From positions 37,611,829-37,675,828 of the forward strand of contig NW_023998415.1 of NCBI RefSeq assembly GCF_014805625.2: 64,000 nucleotides of DNA, given 5' to 3'. The notes below the pieces were generated by a model. The model worked only from the letters and a program-made list of their open reading frames with translations, had not been told where the DNA came from and ran no database searches. The DNA is from Glossina fuscipes. Lineage: Eukaryota > Arthropoda > Insecta > Diptera > Glossinidae. A program made the translations under genes and the position numbers. Below are positions 12,080 through 26,218 of this stretch, piece by piece; position 1 is the stretch's first letter, and each line of letters starts with the position of its first letter.

Positions 12080-12418
12080 CAATAATAAAAATAATATAGA
12101 ATTGATTTGTTGATTGAATGTCGTTGTTCCGTTCGATGGAACGAACATATATATATAGGGAATATAAAGAATTTTACATGAAATTTTGCCAATAAAAAAA
12201 AAATAAATGTAAATAAACCAGACAGATGCACATACATATTAACGTCTTTGTAAATCTTTTTATGTATGTGCGTAATGTATTGGTTTTGTATGTATTAAGC
12301 GCTTGTGTATTTAATGATTCTTGGAAGTTAATTATAATTATTTCCAAAAAGAAAAAAAAGAGATATAAAGAAATAAAAAGCACATACACAAACAAGCAAT
12401 AACCATCATGTTTTGATC

Positions 12419-12457
<39 letters not shown>

Positions 12458-14675
12458 CATAACGAACATAAAAGCATCCATCACATTCGCTACGTGGCCG
12501 ATAAAATAAGAAGGAAATTATGCTCATGTGTGTGTTTAAGGAAACATTAAAGTAGACGAGAAATTGACAGCAAAAAAAAAAAAACAAATAAATAAATAAA
12601 TAAATAAAATAAAATATAAAAGAAAAAAAAAATCAGCACATTTTCAATTGCTTGTTAAAGCGAAACGTAAACCGTCAACGTTCAAATACTAGCAACCGAC
12701 CAGCATTCCGCGGGACAACAAGATAACATTCACCCAAATTGCCAAACCGTTCAAAACAATGACAACAACGAACAGATTCATTAACAAAAAAGTCGTTGTT
12801 CAAGTGTTACACAACATGTTAAAGAAATTTTTAAAAAATTCATCTTCAATTAACAACAACAACAACAACAATAACAAAAGCAATCCTTCTGATAGAAATT
12901 TTTGATTGCCGCGAAAAAACAAAAGAGAGAAAAAACGTTTGTTTATAATGCATTGGATATAAGAAAGAAAACTTATTGAATTTCATTCTATATATTGTGC
13001 CGCTTTTAAGTGTTGAAAAAGCTAACTAATAAAAAAAAAAGAAAATATATATACATATATATAAAAGATATATTATAGAAGAAAAAAAAAAAGAGTAGTT
13101 GGAGCGATTTCTGTTAATTTCAAGTTCAAAGTACAAAATGTTTTATGCCGTATTCGGACTTTGTATTTATCGCGTTTTACTCTTCTTCCATTAAAACCAA
13201 ACAATACAAAACAAAACAAAACAAGTCAAAAAGAAAGAAGCAATTTGTTGTACACAGGCACACATACCGAACTCTCTACCGGTTTTAAGTGATCACCATT
13301 TAAACTCGAGAACAGCAGACAACAACTACTTTCCTGTTCAACATCACCGTCATCTCTTTTGTTATTATTATCAATATATGTATTATTTTTTTTCTATTCG
13401 CGTATGTCTGGCTGGTGATTCGATCGATTCATTTTAACATAAAAACCCTTTTGAATTGGATTTTTACTCAAGCAACATACATAACATACATAACATACAG
13501 CATCTTCAGTATAGAGCGTCAGAGCAACAGAGGAAAACCACAACATCATCGTTCACACCATTTGCAGCCATATGCGCGTTATCGTCGATAATCGTTGAGT
13601 TCTCTTCTTCACCTTGGAATATTTTTTTATATCTTTTCTTCTTCTTCTTCGTCATCTTCATCTTCTTTACAACAATTCACTTTACATGCTGCTTGCTTGG
13701 TTTGGCTTGAATGACTGACGTCCGATTATGTCCACAGTAAAAGATAAAATAAATTTTCAAAATACTTGGAGTTGTAATAAAACCACAGGTCGTCGTTCTG
13801 GAAGTGGATATAGTTGCAGTTTTTTAGGTAAAAAGCAAAAAAAAAAAACAAAAAAATCTTAATCATTTATGTACATATCTATATTATTGTTCTTATGTGA
13901 TAAGTAATTTTTAAACAAATAATTAAAAGAAAACAAAAACTTTTTTAAACAATTCTTTTGTCACCACTATCACTATTCTTTATGACTAGGCTGGGTTTAG
14001 GTTAATTGAGATTGCTGATTAGTCCCCTCTTTAAGCAGAGGCGTACACTTTTCATGTACAACCGAACATTGTATCAAAAATAGACCATAGTGCATAAAGG
14101 TCCATCTTGTAGTATTCAGTGTAGCGAAGGCATATGAAAATAATAAAAAATATGTTCTTATCGCCCGAGAGATACCGGAAAATAAAGTAAGGGCACGATA
14201 CGATTTAGTTTTAACACGAATTGAAAGTTAAGAAAAACACCGAAAACATCGCAACTTAGACGAATAGGAATGACTTGGTTGCCGCCAAATAAATAATTTG
14301 CTCGTTCCAAAACTTGGAAAAGGCTATCACTCACTTGACATAAAAGCAGTTGAAATTTATATAAAGAAAAGCAAACGGACTGCTAAGGGGGCATGTTAAC
14401 TATTAACGGGTCCTAAGTAAAACGGTTTATTCAATAGAATATATATATATATATTTTTTAAATGTAAGGTATGACATTTGTTTTTCATATCTCGTCACAC
14501 TGTGTAAATATGCAGTAACGATTCAAGCTCCCGTGCTATGCTTAACTTATGTTAGTTTATGAATCTCTTAAGTCTTATGCAATGAAAATCCTGAATAAAC
14601 ATATATCACTCAGAATATTGCGCAAATAACTGTTAATGAATTTTGAAAACCTAATATTCTTCTTAAATGTACACA
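12080..14675. other. AT-rich stretch without recognisable genes
   Basis: It contains a TA run at 12422-12456, AATA repeats at 12585-12607, many poly-A tracts, CAACAA runs near 12857-12872 and a TTC run at 13637-13652. Open frames here encode only low-complexity residues. No element or exon was recognised. Confidence 0.6.
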
Positions 14676-14679
14676 TTTT

Positions 14680-15543
14680 TATACCCATCACCAAAGGATG
14701 AGGGGTATATTCATTTTGTCAAAACGTTTGCAACGCCCGGAACGAACCATCAGAGACCCCATAAAGTGCATATATCCTTGATTAGTATCATATTCTAAAT
14801 ACATTCAAGCATGTCCGTCTGTCCGCCTGTCGTAAACATTCTCCTGGCCGCAAAAATAAAGCTACCGACTTCAAATTTGTGCAAATACATTGGCAGTTCT
14901 TGCATGCAACTGGGTATTGAAAATAGGCCAAATCGGTCGCAGGACAAGCTCACAGCCTTATATAAACTGAGAATACCTTTGTTTTTGAAAAGGAATGGAA
15001 AATTAGTTTATTGCTCATTACTCATAAACTATAACAAATGAGTCTGCTATAGCGATGCTATAGCGTTTGTCTACAAAAATTGAAAAAATTGACCTCGCCC
15101 ACCCAATCTTATAGTGCATCAAAATTTAATTGTTGCTTGAATACGTGTATAACGCGTAGAAGCAAGCTTCAAAAGCCCCATAAAGTATGCAAATTCTTGG
15201 CCACTTTCCAAATTGGAATGTACCTAAACATGTCCGCTTGTTCGTCTGTCCATCTGTCTGTTTGCGTAATGTTGTAGTATTTGTGCTAAACATTCTCCCG
15301 TTAGCGAAAATGAAGATATCGCCTATAAATTTGTAGAAGAATTTGGATTTGATCTAAACTTTTCAAAAGACGCGCTCGCATGCCTCTACGAGAAAATTTT
15401 TTGTTTTGAAAATAGAGGAAATTAGCTGCGCCCACTCCATACTATAGAGTATGGAAATTTTCTTCGTTTACTTCTTTTGTCTTTTTGGGATAACGCTGAT
15501 GGGTAAAAAAAATTCGCTCCCGACCGAATTTAATTTTCTTATT
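14680..15543 (+). repeat. mini-me-like element, essentially full-length copy (C)
   Basis: This is the best reference copy here. In order: ATACCCATCACC.AAGGATGAGGGGTATA (14681-14709), TTTTGTCAAAACGTTTGCAACGCC, AGAGACCCCATAAAG, a short TA core with CCTTGATTAGTATCA, ATGTCCGTCTGTCCGCCTGTCG (14811-14832), CGCAAAAATAAAGCTACCGAC, a second Y-rich CATGTCCGCTTGTTCGTCTGTCC (15227-15250) and CTCCATACTATAGAGTATGG. It ends GATGGGTAAAAAAAATTCGCTCCCGACCGAATTTAATTTTCTT. The frames at 14811-15041 and 15080-15277 are translations of the repeat, seen again in other copies with stops. Confidence 0.8.
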
Positions 15544-15921
15544 TTACTTTGTGCAATCAGCTTTTAATGAAATTCTTATAATTAAACTACGTGCGTACAC
15601 GTGTCTCTGCGATGAAACGTAGAACAGATCATTAATCATAAAGAGTAAAGGATTTTAAGGATATACACAAACAATATAATAGCCTAAGAGAAGAGATTTT
15701 TCGTCAATTGTTTTTTTATTTTTTTCGCAAATAGAACATCAAGAGGGAGGCTTTTGGTTGCGCTCTACGCAGAACTCTCAGAATAAATTTCTTTTAGGAG
15801 GTGAAAAAAGCAATCTGACCAATAGTCAAAAAGGCGGGCTAATGTTTGTAAAAAGTTAACCTTGAAAATATAAAAAATGGAATTGATTATTTATTTTTTC
15901 TATGTAGCATATCAATCAGTA

Positions 15922-16615
15922 ACCCTCCGATCTGACACATATTTGGCAACACTGTCGACAGATCCCTAATTTCCGGATAATAAATTGTGTTAAAATTTCA
16001 CGACGTGTTGACAATTACTTTACAAATTGTAGTGGCAATACATTTGGAATTTTTGAAAGCAATGCGTTGATTAAATATTGAAAAAATACCATTCAGCCAA
16101 TCAGCATTGGCCTGAAAAATATTGTAACGATTCTTGTCTATCGAAAAAACAGATTTGCTCATTCTAAGCAAAGTTGCATGAATACTAATCGCCCAAAACC
16201 GTCAGTTGTCCCGAAAAACGTAAAAAAAAAATCCACAAAATGGTTTTGGAAGACCGTAAAGTGAAGTTGTATGAGACATGAGGAGGCAGTGTTTTCACTA
16301 CTTTGCATAAAAACTTACTTTTTAAGAAATCTCTCTGTTCAACAATGTTTTGATGGCTCAAAGCGATCTAAACGGATTTTTCAATCCGATATGTGTCAAT
16401 GGATTAAACATGGAGCGCAGTAAAATTGGAATTCATCCGAGTGGGCAGTGGGCAGCAATCAAAAAAGTGGTATCACTAATACAATCGTAACTTGTAAACT
16501 GATGGTCGAAATCTTAGGAAATTCTGACACGTATCCTTTGAAGTCTGATGCTATCGAGATATCATGTAAATCTTTCAACAATGTTGTCATTGTATGTGTC
16601 AGACCGGAAGATTTT
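15922..16615 (+). mobile_element. Deleted mariner transposon with both terminal inverted repeats
   Basis: The terminal inverted repeats begin after a TA at 15920-15921 and end before a TA at 16616-16617. The left side (15928-15960) has CCGATCTGACACATATTTGGCAAC; the right side (16575-16608) reads, on the complement, CCGGTCTGACACATACAATGACAAC. The internal frame at about 16178-16270 encodes NRPKPSVVPKNV followed by HKMVLEDRKVKLYE, the linker and second helix-turn-helix of mariner transposases. After a frameshift it continues GGSVFTTLHKNLLFKK. Farther on (to about 16455) DMCQWIKH and SSEWAVG match the region around the first catalytic Asp (normally DETWI), with that motif damaged. The element is about half the usual 1.3 kb, lacks the rest of the catalytic domain and is non-functional. 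Confidence 0.8.
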
Positions 16616-16619
16616 TAGC

Positions 16620-17918
16620 TGAAAACACATATGGAGGATTTGAAAAACATTGATTTTTGTGTTGCTAGCGAGTATTTGTTGTAAATTGTTCAATTTTCGA
16701 CCAACAAACGCAAAGATTTGAAATCACTTATCGAAGATCCCCTAGAATTTACGATATTATAGTATATGGGTAGCTTTGTGCGCCAATTTAATGAATCGTG
16801 CTTTTCATTGTAAAATATTTTTTTTTGTTAACCCAGGACCGTAAAACTGCTCGTCAAAGATTTTTTCATAGAATGCATCAGTTGCATGATGTTTATAATT
16901 CTACCGCCGAATTCATAATTGAGGTTAAAGTGTTGATCGTGCAATTTTAATAGTTTGTCAGAGACCCTGTCTGTACCGCATTAACGTTGAATAACTAACT
17001 CTCTTACTAGTGAGGCGGATCAATCGAAAAGGAGGGCGTACGCTCATTACTGCTTCAATCAAGTTAGACGAAGGCTTCGAGCTTAAATGCGCGGGTTGAA
17101 GGGATCATTTCGTTTATCGAATAACTAAAATAATCTAAGAACGGTAGCGTTTGAAGCTTTCGATTATATATTTCCTGCTTATGCATGGAAATTTTTAGTT
17201 ATCATTATCTAATCCACTCCTTCTTCTTTCACTTTGCACTCGGCTCATGCACTCCTTATATCGTTGTCGTTTATTGCTTTGATTTAAAGAAAAATGAAGA
17301 AATGACATTTAAAAATAACTTTTTCTACCTTTTCACACAAGACATCGGCACGAGTTGTGATGTCAACAAAAATTGAATGATTTTTTTTTTGCTATTGCTG
17401 CGAAATAGCACGATGGTGCCCACGATTGCATGATGAGTATGCTGTTAAAGTATTTTCAATTACATATTTGACAGTTAAACACTGTCAAGTTGATTTTTCC
17501 TCTTACTATATACTATCCATACATCTAGATATACATACAACAAATAGCAAATCAACGCTCATTTATTATCATCACCATCAATTGTTGTTGTTGTTGTTAG
17601 GCTGCTTGTCCATCTCTATTGGTCGACGCTAGTTATAGTGGCGGAGAAAAAACTTTTTAATTCACATCAAAAATTGCCATTAAAGTTGTAATTAAGTTGT
17701 AATGTAAAATGTTTGATGCGTTATATTGCACGGAAAGCAAATATAATAAAACTGTTTAAAATGTTGTCGCAAATGGGCAGAGACAAAGATGGTGAATGGA
17801 TGCAGTTTATTATTCTTATTATTTATAATTTATTTAGAGCAAGAAAGAAATAAATTGTAGGACTAAAAGTACTGCAGATGCTGCACGCTAGCAAGTAAGA
17901 CTTGCCTAATAGCCTTTC

Positions 17919-17949
<31 letters not shown>

Positions 17950-19507
17950 AGGGATAGACTAGACGGTTAGTCCAGTCGCTTTAATAAGGTTAAATATTTA
18001 TATTGGCATCAATTTCTCTAAATACTTTGGGAATCTTTGTAAGGCTTTGTCTATAAATGCAAATTGGGGAAGTAGTATATAGTGTGGAAGGGTTAATAAA
18101 AAGTTAGAGAACAAATTCTTCTCACGAAAAATGTTTCCTCTGTTATGGAAGATATTTCCCCCTAAGATCTTTCCTTCTAATTGTTCCATGGTTGCCTCTA
18201 AATCTGCATCTGACAGAAGACGCCGTTCATTTACAATTAGTAAAGCTTACAGGTTGAGAACAGAGAGGTGGGTGGGAATATCTAGAACGGATATAAATAA
18301 GCAAACTATGGCCACTTTAATCGGCTCTTTGGAATATAAATAGTTTTAATAATTGATTTGATATGGTGGACAAACTATCCACAACGATATATATATGCCA
18401 TTAGTTTTCCCCGTCACAAACTTTCGAAAAGCCCAATTTACCTCTTGAAAAAGGCTTTTATTAAGTCAATGGCCAACAGCAAAATTCGTCCACTCTTCAA
18501 TTCACTTTGATATTCGACAGAGGAAGGACTCCTACAAATGCTTAGGCGTCAAGGCTTCTTTACTTGACATAACTTCTTAAGAATTACAAGTCATTGAAAT
18601 CCACGTTTTTATATAATATTTATACAAAGGTATATCAGTGAGCATGTATGAGCATTACACGAATTCTACTCGCGCTTAAAGAGACTGTACTGTAATGCAA
18701 ATTGGAACTAAAGTATACAAAAGCGATTAGACTGATTAACATATATGTATAGGAACAATAAACAACCACAACAACAACGTATACAATGGATTCTGCAATT
18801 ATAATTATCTCATGAAAGCTATTGAATTGCTTGTAAGCTTATGTACGCGTACGTACGTTCTTTACAATTTCAGATGCTCTGCATTTTTTCCCTTTCATTC
18901 TGTATTGGAATAGAAAATAAAGCCAAAGGTAAGCATGAGACCGGTCTCCCCTCCAGTCCCCTATCTACATATAAGAGATTAAAGTATAAACTAAAAATCC
19001 AAAGTAGAATTTATTCTATATATAATAAATTCGAAGTACTGCGTAGCGTGCTTAACATGAAAAATGGGTACGAAAGCAATGCAAATCAAAAAAATGCTGG
19101 CAAGTAATCAATGATTCAGTTGTGTTCTATTAAAAGACTCTCACTTCGTATATCTTCTTGTTCATTGTTCGTTGTTAATATTTCATTTAAAATTTCACGA
19201 ACATGATAGTAAATCTGCTTTGATCAGTTTCGCCGTTTAGCCTAGATCCACCTTCCAAATGCAACTTGGGCAGCACTCCGGAATTCAGCGGTTCGCTGAC
19301 ACACTTAAAATTCACTAAGCTGTGATATTAACTACTACTGCTTCTGCTATCAGGCTTAATAATTTTTAGAGTAAATAATGGTAGTGGTAATGAAGCTTAC
19401 GCACAACAAACAGCTTGACAAACTCTATAGACACCCTTAACGTCAAGTCTAAAATAGCACGTAAAGAGTACAACATAAGCATACATTTTGCTCTGTTTAA
19501 ATATACG

Positions 19508-19542
<35 letters not shown>

Positions 19543-19648
19543 ACATTCTACAATAGTCCTTAATAGGCAGATGAAAAGATGGTTTGCTGAGGAGATATGA
19601 GGTATGATAGGAGAAACTTAAGCGAAGAATCCATTGTTTCTAAGACAA
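16620..19648. other. Mostly featureless stretch
   Basis: It includes long T runs at 17929-17949, a TA run at 19507-19542 and a GTT run at 17584-17598. Apart from the doubtful frame at 16831 I see no exon, RNA gene or element. Confidence 0.55.
16831..16950 (+). other. 40-codon frame after an acceptor-like sequence, doubtful
   Basis: TTTTTTTTGTTAACCCAG at 16818-16835 looks like a splice acceptor. A frame with DRKTARQRFFHRMHQLHDV follows to TAA at 16948-16950. The composition is better than AT-rich noise, but no donor or family was recognised. It may be a TE fragment. Confidence 0.15.
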
Positions 19649-19650
19649 CC

Positions 19651-20414
19651 AAGCAAGAAAATTATGTTCGGTCATGAGCGAATTTTTAATACTCATCACC
19701 GTTATCTTAAAAAGATAAAAAAAAGTAAATAAACTAAATTTTCATGTTCTATAATATGGAGGGGGCGAGGCCGATTTTTTTATTTTCAAAATAAAAGCTT
19801 TTATCGCATAGGCATGTGGACCTGCACGCCAGGTGTGCCTGCAAATGTCCTTGGAAAAATTGATTGATTTAAATCACTTCCAAATTCCTTTGCAAATTCG
19901 TAGGCGATATGGATAGATCAACAGACGAACATGGATAGGTACATTCCAAATTTGAAACAGGCCAAGAATTTGCATATTGAATAAGTAATTCAATTTTGAT
20001 GCACTATAATACTGGGTAGGTGTGGTGAATATTTTTCATTTTTCTACACAAACGCTACAACCTCACCCATAGGACATGCGTTTAAATTTTTGTACATTTA
20101 TTTGCTACAGTTCATGAGTAACGAACAAAAACTCTATTTTTCATTCCTTTTGAAAAAGAGGGGTGCTCTTAGTTGACGTGTCCCTGCGTGCGAGAACTTC
20201 CAATGTATCTGCCAAATTGGAAGTCGGTAGCTTAATTCTTGCGGCCAGGAGAAGTTCACAACAGGCGGACAGACGGACATGCTTGAATCGATTTAGAATT
20301 TGATGCTGATTAAGAATATGTACACTTTGTCGGGTCTATGATGCTTTTCTTCTGGGCGTTGCAAACATTTTGACAAAATAAATATACCCGTCATCCTTCG
20401 GTGATGGGTATAAA
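19651..20414 (-). repeat. mini-me-like element, near full-length copy (D)
   Basis: It begins with GTTCGGTCATGAGCGAAT (palindrome, 19666-19683) and ACTCATCACCGTTATC. Then come GAGGGGGCGAGGCC, AGGCGATATGG, GAATTTGCATATTG, GGGTAGGTGTGGT, AAAAAGAGGGGTGCTCTTAG, GGCGGACAGACGGACATGCTTGAATCGATT and GATGCTGATTAAGAATAT. It ends GCGTTGCAAACATTTTGACAAAATAAATATACCC and CGGTGATGGGTATAAAA. The tail-side part is complete; the middle has small deletions compared with copy C. Confidence 0.78.
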
Positions 20415-23400
20415 AATACTTATATGAAAACGTAGGGCCAAAAAAATTATGTTATGAAATTATCCGCATACAAAGAAATAAAATTTCATACGTACTCGCA
20501 TCTATACACATGCGAAGGTTTACGACTATGTTTTATTAGGTAGAGCTGCCGCATTCGCGCTTTTGTCTTTTCTTTCGTCCTATAAAAAAAGAAAAAAAAA
20601 AACACATTTTTTATGGTCAATTGATATTTTGCTACATGTGCTCAAGTATAACTAACGAAAAAAAAACAAAAAAGAAAAAAATCTCGATTTTAACTTTCTT
20701 GGAAGTCTTAAAAATATTTCTCAGAATAGATACAAATTTAATTTTGGCGACCATAGTAAAATGCGTAAAAGAAATCTATGCTCTTGCTTTTTGTGCGTGA
20801 ACGTAAAAATTTCAATTTCGTCTTGGACTTTGAACAATTACCTAACTGATGTTTAGAACACGATAATGCTTAAAAACATAATAATGCAAATTGTGGAAAA
20901 AAAAAAAAAAATGAGCCCTTCAATCTCACCTATATTTGAGCAACTATTAAAATTAAATGCTTTGGTTGTTTTGTTTTTTTCAATTCTCTCAATTCAATTC
21001 GGGTAACTGGATAGTGAAGAGCTTTATGTTATTGGAACGCAAATCTGTTCTTTGCGATATTCGCATTTTTATTTAATTTGCTTTCAAATGAAGTTCGTAT
21101 CGCCGAATTCTGATTTTTTAGGATAGTATGGTCTTTGTTTACAATACCTCGGCGATATATTTGCAAAAACTTATATGTACAACGCTTGAATTCTCGTTCT
21201 CGTCTTGTCTCATAATCTTTTCGACAATCGACAGTCAGCTACATTAGGCAGATAAAACGCAATGAATATTTATTTGGCTTTCGTTTTCGCTTTCGTTTTC
21301 GCTTTCTTTGGAATTTAATTTAGTTTAGTTTCTGTGAAAGCGACTCGAGTAATTTTCATGAAAGCCCAAATCATCATTTCGTAGAGTTATATCAAAAAAA
21401 AAGCGAAGCTCATATGGAACTTGTATTTTCCTTATGTGCGTATTCCAAGAAAGAAAGTGAGATTAAAATTCTCTTTTCTAACAGATTAAAAATAAACACG
21501 AACACAGTTGTACTTAAGGAAGTTGTACGAAAAGTTTCGCTATAATATCGAAGCGTCAAGGAGAAAAGTTTGTGGTTTTCACGCAATTGGTGACTTTAGA
21601 CTTGACTTGGAATGATGTAAGTTTAATAGCAATAACCTTATCAAACCATAGAGAAAGGTGACTGAAATCATTATGAAATTTGTTAATTCAACCGATCGTT
21701 AAATAATTCGTTACATTTAGCAATATATATGTATACATATCGACCCCAACAATAGCGCTTCGCAAGATTGCAAAAGAAATCCCATTATTAAGGGTGGAAA
21801 TATTTTAGTAAAATCGAGAGCGAGTAAATGTTTTGCTCACTTCTGCTCCGGAAATTTACTTATTAAAGACTTGTCGTACTAATCGCTATGTAACAATGCA
21901 ATCTATCAATCGACTATTATTAAAGAGATTGATAGCGAGCGATAAAAAATGAGTCAGCAGTGATAATAAAACGCCAAAAAGATCGCGGTCCAAAAAGGGT
22001 TGCAGTACAAATAATGGGAAAGATCGGATTGACTGCATACAATGTAATGCTTTGGGATAAGGTACTGCAATCAAGGCGTGCATAGGCGCAATCGGCAAAA
22101 TTTGAGATGGTCCGTGCATTGTGTTCAGCTTATAGCACGAATAGACCGTGTGCTTGCTGTAATGCATTCAAATCTGATCTGTACGAAAGGCGCCATCCCA
22201 TGCAGACTTTCAATGACTCGACAAACAATGCAACCTATTGGTGGGGAGATTTTGATGCATACACTGTATCGATCGGACTTTGTACCATTGAACTGTCAGA
22301 ATGATGGCTGATTTCCTCTCTTCCAGAAATCACAGAAAACTTATAGTTATGGCTTAAGTTAATTTTGTTTGATCAGGTTCAATTAATATATAAGAGAAAT
22401 ATGTTTGCATTTTGAAGGGAAAAATAGGTATTTGTGATATAGTATTATACGATTTGTTTTATTTAAATGTAGTACGAAGAGTGATTTGGAATATTGAAAT
22501 TGCTGGGCCGATAGCGCATGGGATACCCATTACTACCATTGCAAGGTTAGATTTACTATTATTGTCATGCCATTGTATCTTGTTGTTTATAAGTGCCGGA
22601 CTTACCATTTTTTTTATAAGCGACGAGATGCTCTGGCTACTATTCAGCGTAAAACTCTGCCCATCAACTTTAAAACGATAGGTACAAATATGGGAAAACG
22701 TTTAAAATTAGTCCATCATTTGATCTACTTGAAAAGAAGAGAAACAGTTGCATTTATCTCTTAAATATCCAACGATGATGTTCTGCCCAGAAGGTCTTAT
22801 GACAGATTGAATAGTCTGTGTAACTCAAAATTTCGACTGTTTGAGTGAAATTTTTAAATAAAAATTATTTAAAACTATTTTTTCTCAACCGATTGCCTTG
22901 TACCTCCGTAGTAAGATTATTATGATTCATTTTAATGAAACTTTACTATCGTTACCCCATCATTTGGTTTTCAAGTAATTATGAAAAAGAAACTTTAACA
23001 TGCTTCAACATTAATGACTGACTCTCTTGCAAACAAATTGGTGAAAATGACAAATGATTCAAATCATTGGCGAGCTTTGGAAAAGAGATTTTGTTCACTA
23101 ATAAAAAAAAAAAAATATTTTTAAAATTCAATTTGAAGCTTAAAAATTTTAAAGTTATAAGTTGGGACAAATTGAAACATGATCTGTTATTGCTGATAGT
23201 AGTGTGTGAATCTGCGACCTCAATATAACTGACTTTTGAGCAGAATGTAACAAAAAGGTGGAAATTAAATTAGTTTCTCAACATGAAGGGATAAGGCTGT
23301 ATTTGTTATGTCAACAGCTACGCACTGAGAGATTGAGAGAGAGAGAAAGAGAGAAAGTGAAGATAACACGTAACTCGTATTCACGAATTATGAAAGATAA

Positions 23401-24160
23401 AACACATACTTTCATCGATTATAAATATACTTAATATTAATGCTAATATTATCACTTTTAGTGGACGTATATTAGTGTTAGTAGGATGAGGGGGAAAATA
23501 AGAAAAAAAAAAACATAGATCTGCCATGTTAAAGTTGCCGTATGCGTACTGTTTCAAGAAGATAAACTTTTAATTAAATCATTTTATTGAAATTAAAGTT
23601 TTGTTAATCCATCTAACTGTCAAGGCAGCCATCATCCAAAATCTAATTATAAATAAATTAATAAAGATTAAAATTTTCAAATAAAATATTATTATTTCAA
23701 ACTAAATGCTGTTCATCATAGCTTTCATTTCTCTTAATCATCGTTTTATGGGAAATAGAAAAATGAAGCCATAAAGATCTTTAAAGTTTACAAGTTTAAC
23801 AAATAGAATGAAAATAATAGCGCAAAACTGTTATAATTCGTTGGAAATCATAAAACGTGTACACAGAAAGAGTAAAGAATTATTTTATTGCAGGTACGTA
23901 AACAGGTACAGGCACAGGTACAGGTACAGGTACAGCTAAAGATAAAATGAAATAAAGAGAAGAGTAAAAATAAGAAAATTATGCAAAAGACACATATGCA
24001 AGAGGCACACATTTGTAAATTTATAAACTAGCCATTAAAAGCATACATATGCACAAACGGACATATGACGATGACCCCTGAGAGAAGCCTCAAATTGTGT
24101 TAAAAGAAAACACGATTTTATTATGGCTTTCATGTGCACACATGAGTGCAAAGCACAAAC

Positions 24161-24191
<31 letters not shown>

Positions 24192-24677
24192 CACTGTATA
24201 TATGTACACTGATCGTACAACATTTGCAGCCTGTTGACGGTAATGATGATAATAACGATGATTGCGCTTGAGTATACATGTGCGCTTACTATAAACACAC
24301 ATATATATATATATATATATATATTACTATAAACACATATATATATATATATATATATAAATAGTATATAGACATGGAACCCAAACAAGCGAACAAAACT
24401 AAAGGTGTAAATTTAATACCTTTTACTTCATTTTTTTGCCATCTCTTAAATGCTCGCCTTTGGGTTTATATGTTTTCTTTTCTACTACAATTACACCATC
24501 TCCGATGAGTTACGGTTTCTTTATGCGTGCACAAATACATGTAGTCAGTCAACAAACAGGTATTTGCGCTTATGATGAATTCGAAATGTTTTTTGGTTAT
24601 GCGCTAAACTTATTTGTACATTTATAATTTTTCTTATCTAAGCCCAGTAACGCGAAGGTATTCTGTTCTTCTAACTC

Positions 24678-24711
<34 letters not shown>

Positions 24712-26218
24712 GTTCTCTCTAACTCATAAGAGTAAATGCTTCTCATAAGTATAAAATTCTGTGCCTATCTGTGTTGCCTGTAAGACGTTCAAGCTTTCAA
24801 GAGCGCATTGTGCAAAAAAAAAAAAAATATATATATATATGTGTATATACTTTAAATCATCGTATCTCAATCAAATCGTTATAACTCGCTCGCTTAGAAC
24901 ATAAAAACTTCAGTTAAAATTATTTACTAAATTTCAATCTCATTTTAGTCTCATTGAAAAGAACATCGAGCGAATAAAATGAAATCAATAAACTCAATTT
25001 ACTTGCATAACGGCTTGTGGGCGTTGTCGTGCGTCACCGTATCCTGTAGCTAAATCTTTCACCTATAATTACAACAAATCCAAGTTCTTTTTCAAAAGAA
25101 AAAACAAAATTAGTCATCTAAAGTTAAACGAGCACATATTTTGAATCAAATTGTGACAAGTAAATAATAGAATGTTATTCCATTCACAATCAACAACAAT
25201 AAATTGTATAATAATTAATTTTCTATTCCCCAGATATGCAATTTCTCTATTTTATTTTGCTCAAAATTCAAGCCGAGTCAAGATTATTTATAAAGTCGCT
25301 TATAATTAACATAAATGTCAACTTTGCACATCTCTATTGTATCGTCATTTCGTGTATAGTTTCCTACGAAAACCTGTTAGGTTCGTTTATACACATATTC
25401 ATAGTGAAGAGTGAACTGACGCTGAATGAGTAAATAGTCATACTTAACTTGTAGCCACTTAGTTGACCTATAGCTTTAAATAAACAAAATCCATGTAATA
25501 GAGTTTTCTAATGCGATTGCATTGTTACATAGAACTCTGCTCTCGAAAATTCTGAAAAAATCGAACATGAAAATACACGGACAAAGCGATAGGCTCTGAA
25601 AGGTCTCTCTCAAGTGAAAAAAAAAAAAAAAATTTCTTTATTTTTGAAAAGTTACTAAAGCGGGCACTGTGCCGCCACATTTAAATAGCAAACCTTCACA
25701 AGTTGGAATGGTAGAATACGCATCCAAAGAATCGAGAGAAAATGCCCTTCATAGTTCAGTTTGTCTTCAATGATTTCAATCATATGCGTTAATATGGAAT
25801 AATTAGGCTGTCGTAAGCCATGCTTACGAAATATCTATACATATATGTATTTATTTTGGTATTTCAGGAGTCCAGAGTCACAGGTTTCTATGCATATCAC
25901 AAATAATTTCTCTTAATCGCTCTGTCTCCTTCTCTCGCTCATTTTAAAAACGCATTAACAATCGAAATCCCGAATACGAAACTTAAGTAGTAATAATTAT
26001 TATTTAATGTTCACTTTAGGTATTTAAGATAAACGCACTTTTGGTTAAGCGTTAAGTTGTAGTTTTGCTTTAATGGGCAAATAAAATTTCAAATGCATTT
26101 TCTATTTAAGCTTTCTTTATTTATATATCATTCATAATCAGTCGGCCACGATTCTCATGCACTGCCGCCCAAACATTTATTGGAACTTTTATTTCTTTGG
26201 GAAGATTTTATGGTTAAA

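Noticed and set aside
12174..12587. 137-residue minus-strand frame
   Set aside because: It is largely a translation of TA repeats and poly-A tracts (poly Tyr-Ile and Phe), with no domain.
14811..15277. Two plus-strand frames resembling frames at 30375-30937 and 50523-50717
   Set aside because: The similarity reflects the repeated mini-me DNA, and the frames are not conserved in length or frame between copies.
22078..22311. Overlapping 77- and 65-residue plus-strand frames
   Set aside because: Better than random composition but overlapping in two frames with a third on the other strand, and no known motif.
24035..24388. 117-residue minus-strand frame
   Set aside because: Translation of several TA microsatellites; Tyr-Ile repeats only.
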